Below are positions 23,300 through 32,600 of a stretch of 64,000 nucleotides of DNA, piece by piece. The stretch is from Oegoconia quadripuncta (lineage: Eukaryota > Arthropoda > Insecta > Lepidoptera > Autostichidae). The stretch's first letter is position 1. Each line of letters begins with the position of its first letter. The DNA lies in contig OX438751.1 in NCBI GenBank assembly GCA_949316235.1, positions 17,236,801 to 17,300,800 of the forward strand. Reading direction: 5' to 3'. The notes under the pieces were generated by a model. That model was not told where the DNA came from. It saw only the letters and a program-made list of their open reading frames with translations, and did not search any database. The position numbers and the translations under genes were made by a program.

Positions 23300-23411
23300 G
23301 GTTGAATACCTTTCTTAAATTTCTCCCCACAACTCTTGATAAGCCATTCCCCTATCGTCCATTCGGCGACCAGCGACTTCTTATCAAGAGCTATGAATGG
23401 GCGTTTCAACC
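23300..23411 (-). repeat. Module E, copy 3 (diverged)
   Basis: The outer stem is GGTTGAA (23300-23306) with TTCAACC (23405-23411). The inner stem CTCTTGATAAG (23333-23343) pairs perfectly over 11 bp with CTTATCAAGAG (23380-23390). The enclosed loop 23344-23379 is exactly 36 bases and matches the loops of copies 1 and 2 at 34 positions by my count, although the inner stem has no sequence in common with theirs. This is the clearest compensatory-change evidence in the array. Confidence 0.88.
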
Positions 23412-23581
23412 ATTGATTCATATTTAAATCATCTAAAATGAGATGATTGAAATAAGGGTTTGGTTAGTAAACTTCTCCAGACTGAAGCCCCGTTTGGTCG
23501 ATGTTCGAACATCTAGCATGTATTCCCTCCCTACATGCTTTACGTGTTAACACGATTTTTGGTATCATTGCATATTCAATA

Positions 23582-23637
23582 GCCCGTAGGCCTTTTGTGT
23601 TCGTAAACACTGCGTGTCTCCACTCACCACTCACGCC
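23582..23637 (-). repeat. Module G, copy 1: triple hairpin
   Basis: Three consecutive small hairpins. GCC-CGTA-GGC; then GTGTT-CGTA-AACAC; then GCGTG with CACGC around a longer loop. On the minus strand the first is GCC(UACG)GGC, a canonical cUNCGg tetraloop, and the second also has a UACG loop. Confidence 0.8.
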
Positions 23638-23638
23638 A

Positions 23639-23682
23639 ATGGTTTCACCATAGTGACCATTTTTAGTGTGCCAGCTCACACT
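23639..23682 (-). repeat. Module I, copy 1
   Basis: ATGGT/ACCAT hairpin followed by AGTGTG-CCAGCT-CACACT (23665-23682). The same pair of hairpins recurs at 23859-23902, and a worn TAGTGCGCCAC remnant is at about 24641. Confidence 0.7.
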
Positions 23683-23711
23683 GTTTATTTGATATCCTTA
23701 GATATTCATTT

Positions 23712-23760
23712 GCCCGTAGGCTTTTAGTGTTCGTAAACACTGCGTGTCGCCACTCACGCC
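23712..23760 (-). repeat. Module G, copy 2
   Basis: GCC-CGTA-GGC, AGTGTT-CGTA-AACACT and GCGTG-TCGCCACT-CACGC. The middle stem extends to 6 bp. Confidence 0.82.
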
Positions 23761-23807
23761 AACGTGCCGTGCCACGTATTTTGGTATCCGCAGATCCATA
23801 TTTATTA

Positions 23808-23858
23808 GCCCGTAGGCCTTAGATGTTCGTAAACATCGAGCGTGTACCCACTCACGCT
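23808..23858 (-). repeat. Module G, copy 3
   Basis: GCC-CGTA-GGC, GATGTT-CGTA-AACATC and AGCGTG-TACCCACT-CACGCT. Relative to copy 2, two base pairs of the middle stem have changed on both sides while the CGTA loop (minus-strand UACG) is kept. Confidence 0.82.
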
Positions 23859-23902
23859 GATGGTTCACCTCAGTGACCATTCTAGTGTGCCACCTTCACA
23901 CT
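23859..23902 (-). repeat. Module I, copy 2
   Basis: ATGGT/ACCAT hairpin then AGTGTG-CCACCTT-CACACT (23884-23902), matching copy 1 in layout. Confidence 0.7.
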
Positions 23903-23911
23903 ATTAGATTG

Positions 23912-23945
23912 CTAGAACGGCGCCCAGAGGACGTTTCATACTAGA
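23912..23945 (-). repeat. Module H, copy 1
   Basis: CTAGAACGGC, then a stem GCCC (23922-23925) with GGAC (23929-23932), ending CTAGA. The stem contains a C/A mismatch on the + strand that is a G-U pair on the minus strand. Minus-strand loop UCU. Confidence 0.75.
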
Positions 23946-23949
23946 ACCT

Positions 23950-24000
23950 GCCCGTAGGCTTATTGACATCATAAGACATCGGCGTGTCCCTCATCACGCT
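23950..24000 (-). repeat. Module G, copy 4
   Basis: GCC-CGTA-GGC is kept, and GCGTG-TCCCTCAT-CACGC is kept. The middle hairpin is replaced by TTGACATCATAAGACATC, which pairs poorly. Confidence 0.75.
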
Positions 24001-24017
24001 TACTTCTTAACTGAATT

Positions 24018-24052
24018 CTAGAACGGCGCCCCAAGGGACGTATCATACTAGA
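24018..24052 (-). repeat. Module H, copy 2
   Basis: Stem GCCC (24028-24031) with GGAC (24036-24039). The minus-strand loop is CUUG, a known stable tetraloop. Confidence 0.75.
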
Positions 24053-24068
24053 TTCAGCCAGCAGTCTC

Positions 24069-24120
24069 GCCCGAAGGCTTGTAGACATCATTTGATATCT
24101 GGCATGTCGCTCGTCATGCT
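24069..24120 (-). repeat. Module G, copy 5
   Basis: The first hairpin is GCC-CGAA-GGC, which on the minus strand is GCC(UUCG)GGC. This changes UACG to UUCG and keeps the UNCG class. The middle stem is AGACATCA with TGATATCT (one C/A mismatch, G-U on the minus strand). The third stem is GCATG-TCGCTCGT-CATGC, a compensated G-C to A-T change. Confidence 0.85.
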
Positions 24121-24137
24121 TTATTGTGATCTGATTA

Positions 24138-24172
24138 CTAGAACGGCGCCCCGAAAGACGTTTCATACTAGA
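24138..24172 (-). repeat. Module H, copy 3
   Basis: Stem GCCC (24148-24151) with AGAC (24156-24159), minus-strand loop UUCG closed by a U-G pair. Confidence 0.75.
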
Positions 24173-24176
24173 ATCG

Positions 24177-24240
24177 GCCCGTAGGCTCGCCTGTAGGCTT
24201 ATAGACATCATTTGATATCTGGCGTGTAGCTCGTCACGCC
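24177..24240 (-). repeat. Module G, copy 6, with doubled first hairpin
   Basis: GCC-CGTA-GGC occurs at 24177-24186 and again as GCC-TGTA-GGC at 24189-24198. The latter reads UACA on the minus strand and is the only exception to the UNCG rule among the first hairpins. Then come the AGACATCA/TGATATCT stem and GCGTG-TAGCTCGT-CACGC. Confidence 0.8.
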
Positions 24241-24258
24241 TTATTTGTTAATTGGTTA

Positions 24259-24293
24259 CTAGAACGGCGCCCCGAAGGACGTATCGTACTAGA
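24259..24293 (-). repeat. Module H, copy 4
   Basis: Stem GCCC (24269-24272) with GGAC (24277-24280). Minus-strand hairpin GUCC(UUCG)GGGC with a canonical cUUCGg loop. G and H alternate with a period of about 120 bp from 23950 to 24293. Confidence 0.8.
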
Positions 24294-24856
24294 CAATGCT
24301 AAACGCAAGGTAAGCGATCAACGCCCACTATGAATTCAACATAATTTAAACGACTGTTCAAAATGCTTGAAGCATTCAGCCGACACAACATTATATAACT
24401 AGGAAGAACATTCTTCCATATGAGGTGCTCAACCCACCTCTAAGTCCATCAAGGAACTTCGTTTAGACGCCGCAGCGTATCATCCTTTACTTAGGATTTA
24501 CCAAATGTGAGATTTTATTGCGATTTCACTATGCGAGAAATTCTCATACAAGAGACATCAACGCATCTTCATTTCCAATCACCCTACGTGAGAATGATTA
24601 TAATTTTGCTTTCATGTTCGATCAATTGCAAATGCTTTTCTAGTGCGCCACCACCACACTGTTATGCAAGGAAGCTTGAAACGCCAGGAGGAGGCCAGGC
24701 CATCGTCACCACTCGATGCCTTTTAAAGTAAGTTTTTTATTTGTTCGGCGTTTCCACGCGCGATCTACCAACACACTTTGGTACGCGCGCGGCACTCGGC
24801 CGATCTGGCCGGCGTCGCTTCCTCGCATCTTGTATTAAACTCACAAGCCTCCTCCC

Positions 24857-24866
24857 CATATATACC
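24857..24866 (-). promoter_or_regulatory. TATA-like box on the minus strand
   Basis: Minus strand GGTATATATGG, within a locally GC-rich stretch (24740-24890), about 130-250 bp to the right of the array. A start 25-30 bases downstream would fall near 24830, just before the array in minus-strand orientation. No clear initiator was found. This is consistent with, but does not prove, minus-strand transcription of the array. Confidence 0.35.
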
Positions 24867-25174
24867 AGCAGCGGGTTATGACCGTCCGCCTTAAGGTAAC
24901 ATAGAAGAATACACAACAATTACGAAATTGCTAAAATTCGAGATATAGGACCCACTGCTAACTGAAATGAATTCCTCATTTTCATTTTTGTGAAATACCC
25001 CCCTAGTTTTCCAATAAATCAAGTTTTTGTTATTAAGATTGGATTTTAAGTGGAATCATTTTAAAATACTACCTGACCTAGAAAAGTGTGCCCTAACTAC
25101 TTTATTACTCTTTAATAAGCTTGTACCCCCTCGAACCCACAAAATGCCTCACACACTGAATTTGTATCAACGGT
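24867..25174. other. Noncoding stretch, nothing recognised
   Basis: AT-rich sequence between the candidate minus-strand promoter and a SINE; no credible ORF. Confidence 0.35.
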
Positions 25175-25295
25175 ACGCTTGTGTTCCGTTACAGTATTCA
25201 TCACATAAACCTTTACCCCGCGCGGGATTCGAACTCGCCACCGTTGGTTTCGCTGACAGGGTCACTATCTCTACACCAATCGGTCGTCAAATCTC
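25175..25295 (-). repeat. tRNA-derived SINE family 2 (variant), 5' part
   Basis: On the minus strand: GACGACCGATTGGTGTAGAG, GTGACCCTGTCAGCGAAACC, then B box GTTCGAATCC followed by CGCGCGGGGTAAAGG. It is the same variant as the copy at 48750. The body past TGATGAATAC is not retained. Confidence 0.85.
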
Positions 25296-25351
25296 AGTAT
25301 AACCACGTGAGTGTTATTTAATATTATAGATGACTATACAAATGTACTATA

Positions 25352-25585
25352 TTATTGGCATGGGCGCTGACAAAAAGCGTGTTATGGAAAGACTTATGCT
25401 CGGCGTTACTCTGAGAGACAGAATTCGGAACAAGGAACTACAGTGGTCGACATAGAAAATTAACAGCCCCCCGTTTGATGGAACGACGACCATTGTCGAA
25501 CGGCTGGAAGCAACTGGATGCGTAAAGCCGAATGTCCGTCCTTGATCTCTGCTTATATCCACTAGTGGATTAGTGTAGGTTGATG
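25352..25585 (+). mobile_element. RTE-clade LINE, decayed 3' coding fragment
   Basis: Reading frames in turn give RVMERLMLGVTLRDRIRNKE, then after a stop and a frame change RTAGSNWMRKAEC, and finally QQWT-like IH, stop, WISVG before a GATGATGAT tail at about 25583. Order and spacing are those of the RTE C-terminus. An internal deletion has removed the HIARRT/WRPRTG segment. Not functional. Confidence 0.8.
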
Positions 25586-25626
25586 ATGATAATTTATCTA
25601 CTATACAAATAGAAACTATTTTTTTA

Positions 25627-25925
25627 TGACGACCTGTTTGGTGTGGTGGTTAAAAATTCTGACTGCTATACCAAAAGGTTGCGGGTTCGAATCTCGCTAG
25701 GAGCATATGTTTGTATTTGTACAAACTTTGTACGATGAATACAGACATGTGGTCCCGAGTTATGGATGTTTTTCATTTATATATGTATTTATTTACAAAA
25801 AAATATATATTTGTGTAGTTTATCAACCATCTGGTATCCATAATACAAGCATAGTTGCTTAGTGTGGAACTAGATGGCGCTGTGTGTATGTGCAAAGATA
25901 TTTATTATTATTATTATTTATTTAT
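25627..25925 (+). repeat. tRNA-derived SINE family 2, full length
   Basis: The head GACGACCTGTTTGGTGTGGT, B box GGTTCGAATCT (25684-25694), body with TGAATACAGACATGTGGTCC and GAGTTATGGATGTTTTTCAT, and 3' end GATGGCGCTGTGTGTATGTG followed by (TTA)n. It matches the copy at 40008. Confidence 0.92.
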
Positions 25926-27352
25926 TATTCTTATAATAGTAGGTAATTAATTATATCAGTTTGTGATAAACATTAATCCAATCTCCGAGAGGTCACAAAG
26001 TAAGTGCTGAGCTCACTCATTGCAGTGGTATTTATTTTTATAAGTAGATAATTTCATAGTTCTTTTTACTAAAGCATCAAACGAATCATGGTATCATATG
26101 ACTGGCGCCAGATATCTTAACTTGAAGAGCCGGTGGAAAGTGATCGTAGTTAATCTTTTTAGAAGCCGTCGAGTCCGTCACTCTTGAGGTTACAAAAATA
26201 GATCCGTAGAAAAACTGCATATGGCCCTGTTATCTCGGCTACTGCTGCAAGCAAAGTACACTTTTGTCTAATGGAGGGGAATTGTTTATGCTTCAATTTC
26301 ATGAATTGCCTCAATTTTTTTGTGTGAATTGGTAAATGAAATTCTTACACCTACTACGAATTTAAATTTGTTTCAAATTTTTTTTAATTTCAGCATTTTG
26401 TTTTGCTATTATATACCTATTTGGTCTGAGGGACATTGTACGTTGTGTATGGCATAGTTGAAAAAAATGTTAAATTAAAAAGTGAAGTTGTCATTTGTAA
26501 TAATGCAATTTTTTTATTAATTGTTACCTACCAGTGATTTACAAATAACCCTTTCTATGTAGTGTGAATAGAATTCCACAGGCAATTTAATTCTTAACAG
26601 ATGCCAACGTGTCGGAGAATACTTTCATGGAGTGTTTATTTTATAAATTTATTTATGACAAAAGTGTAGAAAGTGTTTCCCTGTCGTTCTCAAAATGAAT
26701 TAAAAATATTTTTATCGAATATAATCTGGAGATGGTTACTTTAAGATAATTTTTTTTTATAATGTGATCTGAGATGAGATAAGATTAAATAAAATAAGAC
26801 ACAAGACAAGAGTCGGCGATAAAGTAATTTCTCGCTATCAGCTAGTACCTATTTACCTACATAACTTTGATTTATTTTTATTGGATGTTATACAAACTTC
26901 TAAACTTTAGTCTATAATGAAGTCTTAAATGTACCTATATCAACTAAAGAATGAGCCACATCATATTTAGGACATCTGTTGCATGAAAGGGAAATATCTT
27001 TCTTCACCCGAATGGCTGGTGATCACAATTGTCAGCAATTAACAGGGTGGGCGTACAAAAAACTGGACCACCATCGGAAACACCTTGGCTAATATGTGAG
27101 TTGACAAACCAAGATACAGGCCGTGAAAAAAAATCCAGTTTTGCAAAACCACAGGGGTGCGACACGTTAATGGTGGGTGAAGTGTCCAAACACAGACCTC
27201 CGGAGGCGATCACGTGGCGATCATCTGTTTCCTTGGAACACATGCGAACTTGTATTTAATAGTTGTATTAAAACGTGCAGATGATGCTGATGATTGAATT
27301 TAAATTAAATAGCGATATTTCATTATTTTCTTGAAATTAAAAGTATATGTAA
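25926..27352. other. Noncoding stretch, nothing recognised
   Basis: AT-rich. Opposing ORFs of 76-79 codons at 27004-27259 contain no recognisable domain. Confidence 0.4.
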
Positions 27353-27710
27353 AGTGCTGTGTGGTTTCGGCACTCAAATAGATTAGAACTAACCCGTCTC
27401 TTCCCGTGGGTGTCGTAAAAGGCGACTAAAGGACTTTCCACCAATAAACATCTATAGTTTTGCATGTTTCAACGGCGATGGGGTCACGTGTGCATTTTTG
27501 TATATTTCATAAGTTGAACTGTGGATGTTGTTTCAATCATTAAACTTTTAATGTTTGGGATATCTCTGACCACCCCATTTGGGATAAAGATCGTAACGTT
27601 ATGTATGTAAATTCTTCTCTGGGGAATCAGCTATGTGAATAAGGAATAATGTCACGTTTTCAAGTGATAATTTTTATCCTACGAAATAAATATTTTTTGA
27701 TTTGATTTGA
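27353..27710 (+). repeat. Dispersed repeat V, copy 1 (non-LTR-like)
   Basis: Contains CTCTTCCCGTGGGTGTCGTA and AAAGGCGACTAAAGG, then CATGTTTCAACGGCGATGGG, and ends with an A-rich tail AAATAAATATTTTTTGATTT. The tail suggests retroposition. A second copy is at 49385-49560. Confidence 0.7.
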
Positions 27711-29142
27711 GAACAAATAATGTAGATAGGTATTGATAAGTGGAAAGTTTCTGTTTACCTTTGTCATTCTTCCACTAATTGTGAAGTTGTTCATCTAAAA
27801 TTGTGATAACAGTAAAAGTTCTTTCATTGGTAAGTTACAATGCGCAATAATTTTTCGTGAAGTCACTGTGGGCCACACAGCATGTAACCGCAAAAATGAC
27901 TTCTTTGTGGACTACCAATATTTAGTTGAAACTAGTAAACGCCCACTATATTTCATTGGTACAATGCGGTCGAGTGGGACCCTGAAAACGTCTTAATAGT
28001 GTTGCGAGTGAGATGCAGGCGAGTCCGTTGATGAATGGCCTCGGAGGGGTCTAACGAGCTATGTATGACGGCAGATGTTACTTCGAGAACTTGTGGTTAC
28101 ACCACCGTCTACAGGGTGCACTTAAATTTAGATAAGTACATGAAATGTAAAGTGGCAAACTTAGTCAACCGATTAGTCGACTGAGTAGCTACTCTGCCTT
28201 CGAAACCAACGCTTGCGGATTCAAATTCCACTAGATATATAAATAATTGGTGTAGTTGTCTCAAATGCATATTAGGTGCCTATTTAATATCTAACGAATA
28301 CACACATTTATAGGTATACACTCTTGGAATTTTTTTACTCTTTATTTATTTAATCAATTAAGTTGGTGTATACAGAGTGAGTAGATTAATATAATTATTG
28401 AAAAATAACATTGTTTGTTATATGGCAGGTGATCGTATATACACTTTCCACCCCAAAAACCATTCACTCAATGATAATAGCCATGTTGTAGTAATAATAC
28501 TTAATTGTTGTAAAAACACAAAAAATAAAAAATATATATTTATATGAGCCTGCTCTGCGGTTACATGTGCCTACGTATAGGTATACCTATACGTACCTTA
28601 CCTTAACCTTAAACCTACCTTAAAAGTAAGACATCACATTTCTTGAAAATTCAATTCAATTCAAAAAAATCCAATCGTCAAATGCGACCTGTAGTTCATC
28701 CATCAAATTCCACAAATAGTTTACTTTAAATATTAATTTCGACCAGTGGCGAAAGAGATGACAATAACGTTAATTATCATAGAAATTAGGAATAACGACA
28801 AGATTCACTCAAGGTTGTATGGAAGAAATCTCTTATAGATATAATTTTACTTTTATATATTATCTGTTGTATAATATAATTTAGTAGTGAAATACCTACC
28901 GACTTCGATTTCCTCTGAATTATCAGGGTAACAATATGTAACTCTTGTATGTAGGTATGTATCGTTTGACATACGTTTGGCATAAAAAACTATCTGAGAT
29001 TTCCTACCCGTAACCATAAGTAATGCCAGCATAGAATCATCGTTCTGCTTTAAACCGATGATGGATCGAGCAGCCAGTTGATGTATAAAACAAATTGATT
29101 AGAAAGTTAAATACTCATCTTCACTAAACATCAGTGTGCGAA
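27711..29142. other. Noncoding stretch with a worn tRNA-like repeat and a palindrome
   Basis: A diverged tRNA-SINE-like segment lies at about 28168-28300 (CGATTAGTCGACTGAGTAGC, CTTGCGGATTCAAATTCC). A perfect 24-bp palindrome occupies 28572-28595. Nothing else recognised. Confidence 0.4.
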
Positions 29143-29317
29143 GTGCGAGTTTTGTCTCGTTTTTAACTTTACCATCGCGTTCGCGTTTACGCAAAAAGTA
29201 TCTATGAAAAAAATCGTTTTGCAAACTATCCGCTAGAGGCGCTGCACATTTCTTCATACAAATCGTCACGTAAACGTGAACGCGGTAGTAAAGTTAAGTC
29301 GAAACAAAACTCACACT
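29143..29317. mobile_element. Foldback/MITE element with about 48-bp inverted arms
   Basis: The left arm, 29143-29191 (GAGTTTTGTCTCG, TTTAACTTTACCATCGCG, GTTTACG), is the imperfect reverse complement of the right arm, 29269-29317 (CGTAAACGTGAACGCGG, AAAGTTAAGTCGAAACAAAA). The middle of about 77 bp contains a CGCTAGAGGCGC motif. No coding capacity. Confidence 0.85.
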
Positions 29318-29552
29318 CCGCCCTCTGCATAAATAAAAGACAAAATAAAACCTATTGAACTACAAAAAATATTTTTTTTTGTGTTACACTTAACGCCAAC
29401 TACTACTGTACTACTGTAGTGTAACTACTGTTGGAGTACAATAATAGGCTATTTATATTGTATTGCATTGCATTTTATTGAATTGTATTTTCAAGGAATA
29501 ATATAGAGTTACTTGGACTTCCATTTGACCTATGTCATGTGTTGTGTAATGT

Positions 29553-29655
29553 GTTGGGGTTTCCGGGTCAGTACGCTTCCACCTTCGACCTCATCTTCAC
29601 TTAACATCAGGTGTGATTGAGGTCAAGTACGAACCCAAAACTGCATAAAAAAACC
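29553..29655 (+). repeat. SINE family 1, 3'-end fragment
   Basis: Starts at GTTGGGGTTTCCGGGTCAGT and runs to GCATAAAAAAACC. Contains an intact AGGTGTGA (29609-29616). 5'-truncated with no promoter boxes. Confidence 0.85.
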
Positions 29656-32600
29656 TAACTGAATTTTACTCCAAAAGTTGTTCCCCCCTCTAGTTTCATT
29701 TCACCCTGTATATACACAAAAATAAAATCCGTATAATAAAACCATACACTTCACATCGTAATAATAGAATCATTTAAAGAATTTAGTGAGTGAAGTGAGA
29801 AATTCACAAATCAATCTTGTTTACACAGTACTAGCAAACCGTTGTCACAGCAGTACATTAAGGGGATGGTTTTTCTCAAACAAAGGCCGTCCTTTCAATA
29901 GATCAACAGAAATAAAATAAAAATAGGTAACAATGCCTATACAAATATTAAATAGCAATAATATCTTTATTGGGAACTTTACCAAGTCTTAAAACAAAAT
30001 AGACATATTATTATTACATGTTTAATTTAGAGAGCCTTGATTATTTTTGGGACTTGACTAAGTTATCCTGTACCAAAGATTTCTTATTATTAACGCAACC
30101 CTACTGCTATGGTATGGGTATAGTATTCATCACTTCACTAAGTTCGGATGCTTATATTTAAAAACCGGCTATGTGCAAGTGGGGATTCGGAAACTGAGTG
30201 TCCAATATTAATAAATAATAAATGTTTCGGACACTTGCATCAATCATCTTACTAATAGTAAACAATGAAATTATACGACCTTTTAAAGTATGTTTTCATA
30301 CTAAAATTTCTCTATTTTCTTTATTCTTCACTCACAAAATTATAAAGAGTTTGTGTGTAGGTATGTGTGAAGCATAAAAATATAAGCTAGGAACACAGCC
30401 TGTTGGCAAACCCGAATACTTGTTCTAATTTTGTTTCTACAATCAATGCAAGATAAGAACACAATGTCAACAAATTTACAAAAACGAAAGAGGAAATACA
30501 CATTTACAAATTAAAATAAAAAAATAAATAAAATACACATTTACAAATAAAAGATTTGTCCCAGATCTTGCTGAACTCTATCTTATTTTTTGAAAACTTA
30601 TTTTCTACGAGTGCAGCAAGCTCATTTCAACGTATCAGATTTACATTACTTTTATAATTTCGCATATTTATATAAAATTAAAGGCCCACATTAGAGTAAG
30701 TTACTTAAAATTTTGGTGTATCTATTATAATAAAATATGGGTTTGGAGATCGAGGATTTAATGTAATAGTTATTATTATAGGTAGATACTGTGCCAACCA
30801 CAACCTTTTAAAAATAATTAATTCATTATCAACTGGAATGTTACATGCACTCGAACATAAGCCAAATACCTAGTACTTACCTACTATAAATTCCTTTTTA
30901 TCGTGATCTGTGTCATATTGTAATGAGCCCTACTATTCATTTGTGGATTATTTACAAAAAGTATATTTAAGTAGGTAAGACGGAATGCGCGTCGTCGTGT
31001 GGAGTGAAGGCAGCGGTCGACCGAGCTAGATATGTCTTCGTCACAATTTACATAAATGATATATGTGATCCGCCTAATACCATGCTTTGGTCATTTATTA
31101 AGCAGTTAGGAGTATGAGGTGCGCTCACCCGGGCGCATAGCGCGCGTGCCGATCCGCATGCGCCGACAGCGCCGGCGACGGTGGACCACACTGAAACACT
31201 CGTACTCATGAGAACATGTCATGCTCTGGCCTAACCTTGTTGACGTATGTAAATCGACCAACAGATCATTATCTAAACTCAATTATTTAAATAAGTCAAG
31301 CTGTTTCAATTATTACTTATAAGAACCAGAGATTGGGAAACCCCTCAACAGTGTGATGACTCTAGCTGGCAGGGAATTGACATTTATTGTAAAACTCTCC
31401 ATTAGCATAAAAGAGAACATCGAATCTGTTGTGTCCATCCACGTGTGGTGCGCACACGCCCTATGGCCGGTGGCTGAGCGCGGGTGGTCCGGCGCACGCC
31501 GCCCGCGGGAGGCGTCAGCTTCACACATCTACACTCACAATTGTACTATACATCATCCCAAGCACTCAAATAGTTCCTATTTCTAACTTTAGAAGATGCA
31601 GTTTCCATTAATTCCTTAACAGTGTAATATTACCTTTCTAAATCATCTACCTCTCATTAAAAATGATAGTAAGTCTACCGAAAGTAAAGATTTGGTTGTA
31701 ATAACAGATGGGTGTTAATTGCTATCATAAGGCGTCAATAATTGTTTTTTTTAGCTACTAATGGCAATGGAAGTTCCGGGTTATGAAAGTTTTTTGTAGT
31801 GTGTAATCAAGTCGTAATCAGTGGGTTGGCTTAGACCGTGTGAGCTACTCTCAGTGGTTCACTCCACCGCGAGGAAATTATTACTTTGTAAATCTATCTC
31901 CGGTGTTACTTCTGTGTTGAAGTGTTTGTGAGTCGTATGAAGACATTACAGACTTTATGATTCTTTGCGTGTGGTTCCCTCTGTAATCCATGGTGCAATC
32001 AAAGCTTTCGTGTCCCTGCAATTTATGAGTGGTTTGTAACGCTTTTACTCCACGACCGTTTGCTTTATGTTGTAATAGACATTTACTGACACACTAAAGT
32101 AAGGTATTTGAACATTTAGCATTTTAAATTCTTTAACTATGAAAGTAACTACACTTAGTACTGTATTATATCGCAGAAATTAGATCGAAATCTACAGGCA
32201 CAAGCTTGAAAATCAATTTGTAAAATATTAGAGCACCCAATAAATCAAAAGTTGGGCATCTTGTTTCACAGAAAGGGCGCATTGCCGAAATATTTTAATG
32301 GCATCTGTCATCTCGTGGGTTAGTTTTTGCCGATGTAAGTTTTTGTAAGTTTTGCCACTGCAAGTGCTAATGAGATGTCTCTGGGATAAGGAAATTTTGA
32401 TTTTCGGATTTTGATAACTAAGGATTTCTAATATTTAAGTATAGGTACCCTAGTCGGTGACGAATTTTTACGTTTCCTGCGTAATTAGATAATATCGATT
32501 GTACTCCATTTTATTTTTAAAGAAAATTATAATAGTGCTCGTATGAAGCCATTTCGTATAACTTATTTCAGGTAAATGATATAGCGTAAGAAGTTATCAT

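Larger units (their letters stand above)
20650..24730 (-). ncRNA. Modular structured-RNA array, about 4.1 kb, unknown family
   Basis: No ORF longer than about 80 codons is credible here, yet almost every 40-120 bases fold into a hairpin, and at least eight hairpin modules (A-I below) recur two to seven times. Within a module, loops and spacing are kept while paired bases change together, so the unit under selection appears to be RNA structure. Stem mismatches on the + strand are mostly C/A and become G-U pairs on the minus strand. Several loops read as UNCG or CUUG tetraloops only on the minus strand, so I assign the minus strand. I recognise no Rfam-like family. It could be a structured lncRNA, or a non-autonomous mobile element carrying such an RNA. 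The edges are judged from where the hairpins stop; no clear target-site duplication was found. Confidence 0.6.

Noticed and set aside
23464..24211. Minus-strand ORFs of 60-80 codons across modules G and H, with a roughly 40-residue periodicity
   Set aside because: The periodicity follows from the DNA repeat. Different copies of the same module fall in different frames (G1 against G2/G3), stops interrupt, and it is stem pairing rather than codons that is conserved.
20650..24730. CRISPR-like or simple satellite array
   Set aside because: Units are several distinct hairpins with different periods, not one direct repeat with unique spacers, and the host is an animal.
27004..27259. Opposing 76-79-codon ORFs
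   Set aside because: Opposing open frames without domains; compositional.
31313..31611. Three overlapping ORFs on both strands
   Set aside because: Open in several frames because the patch is GC-rich; no domain. Kept only as a GC-rich patch.
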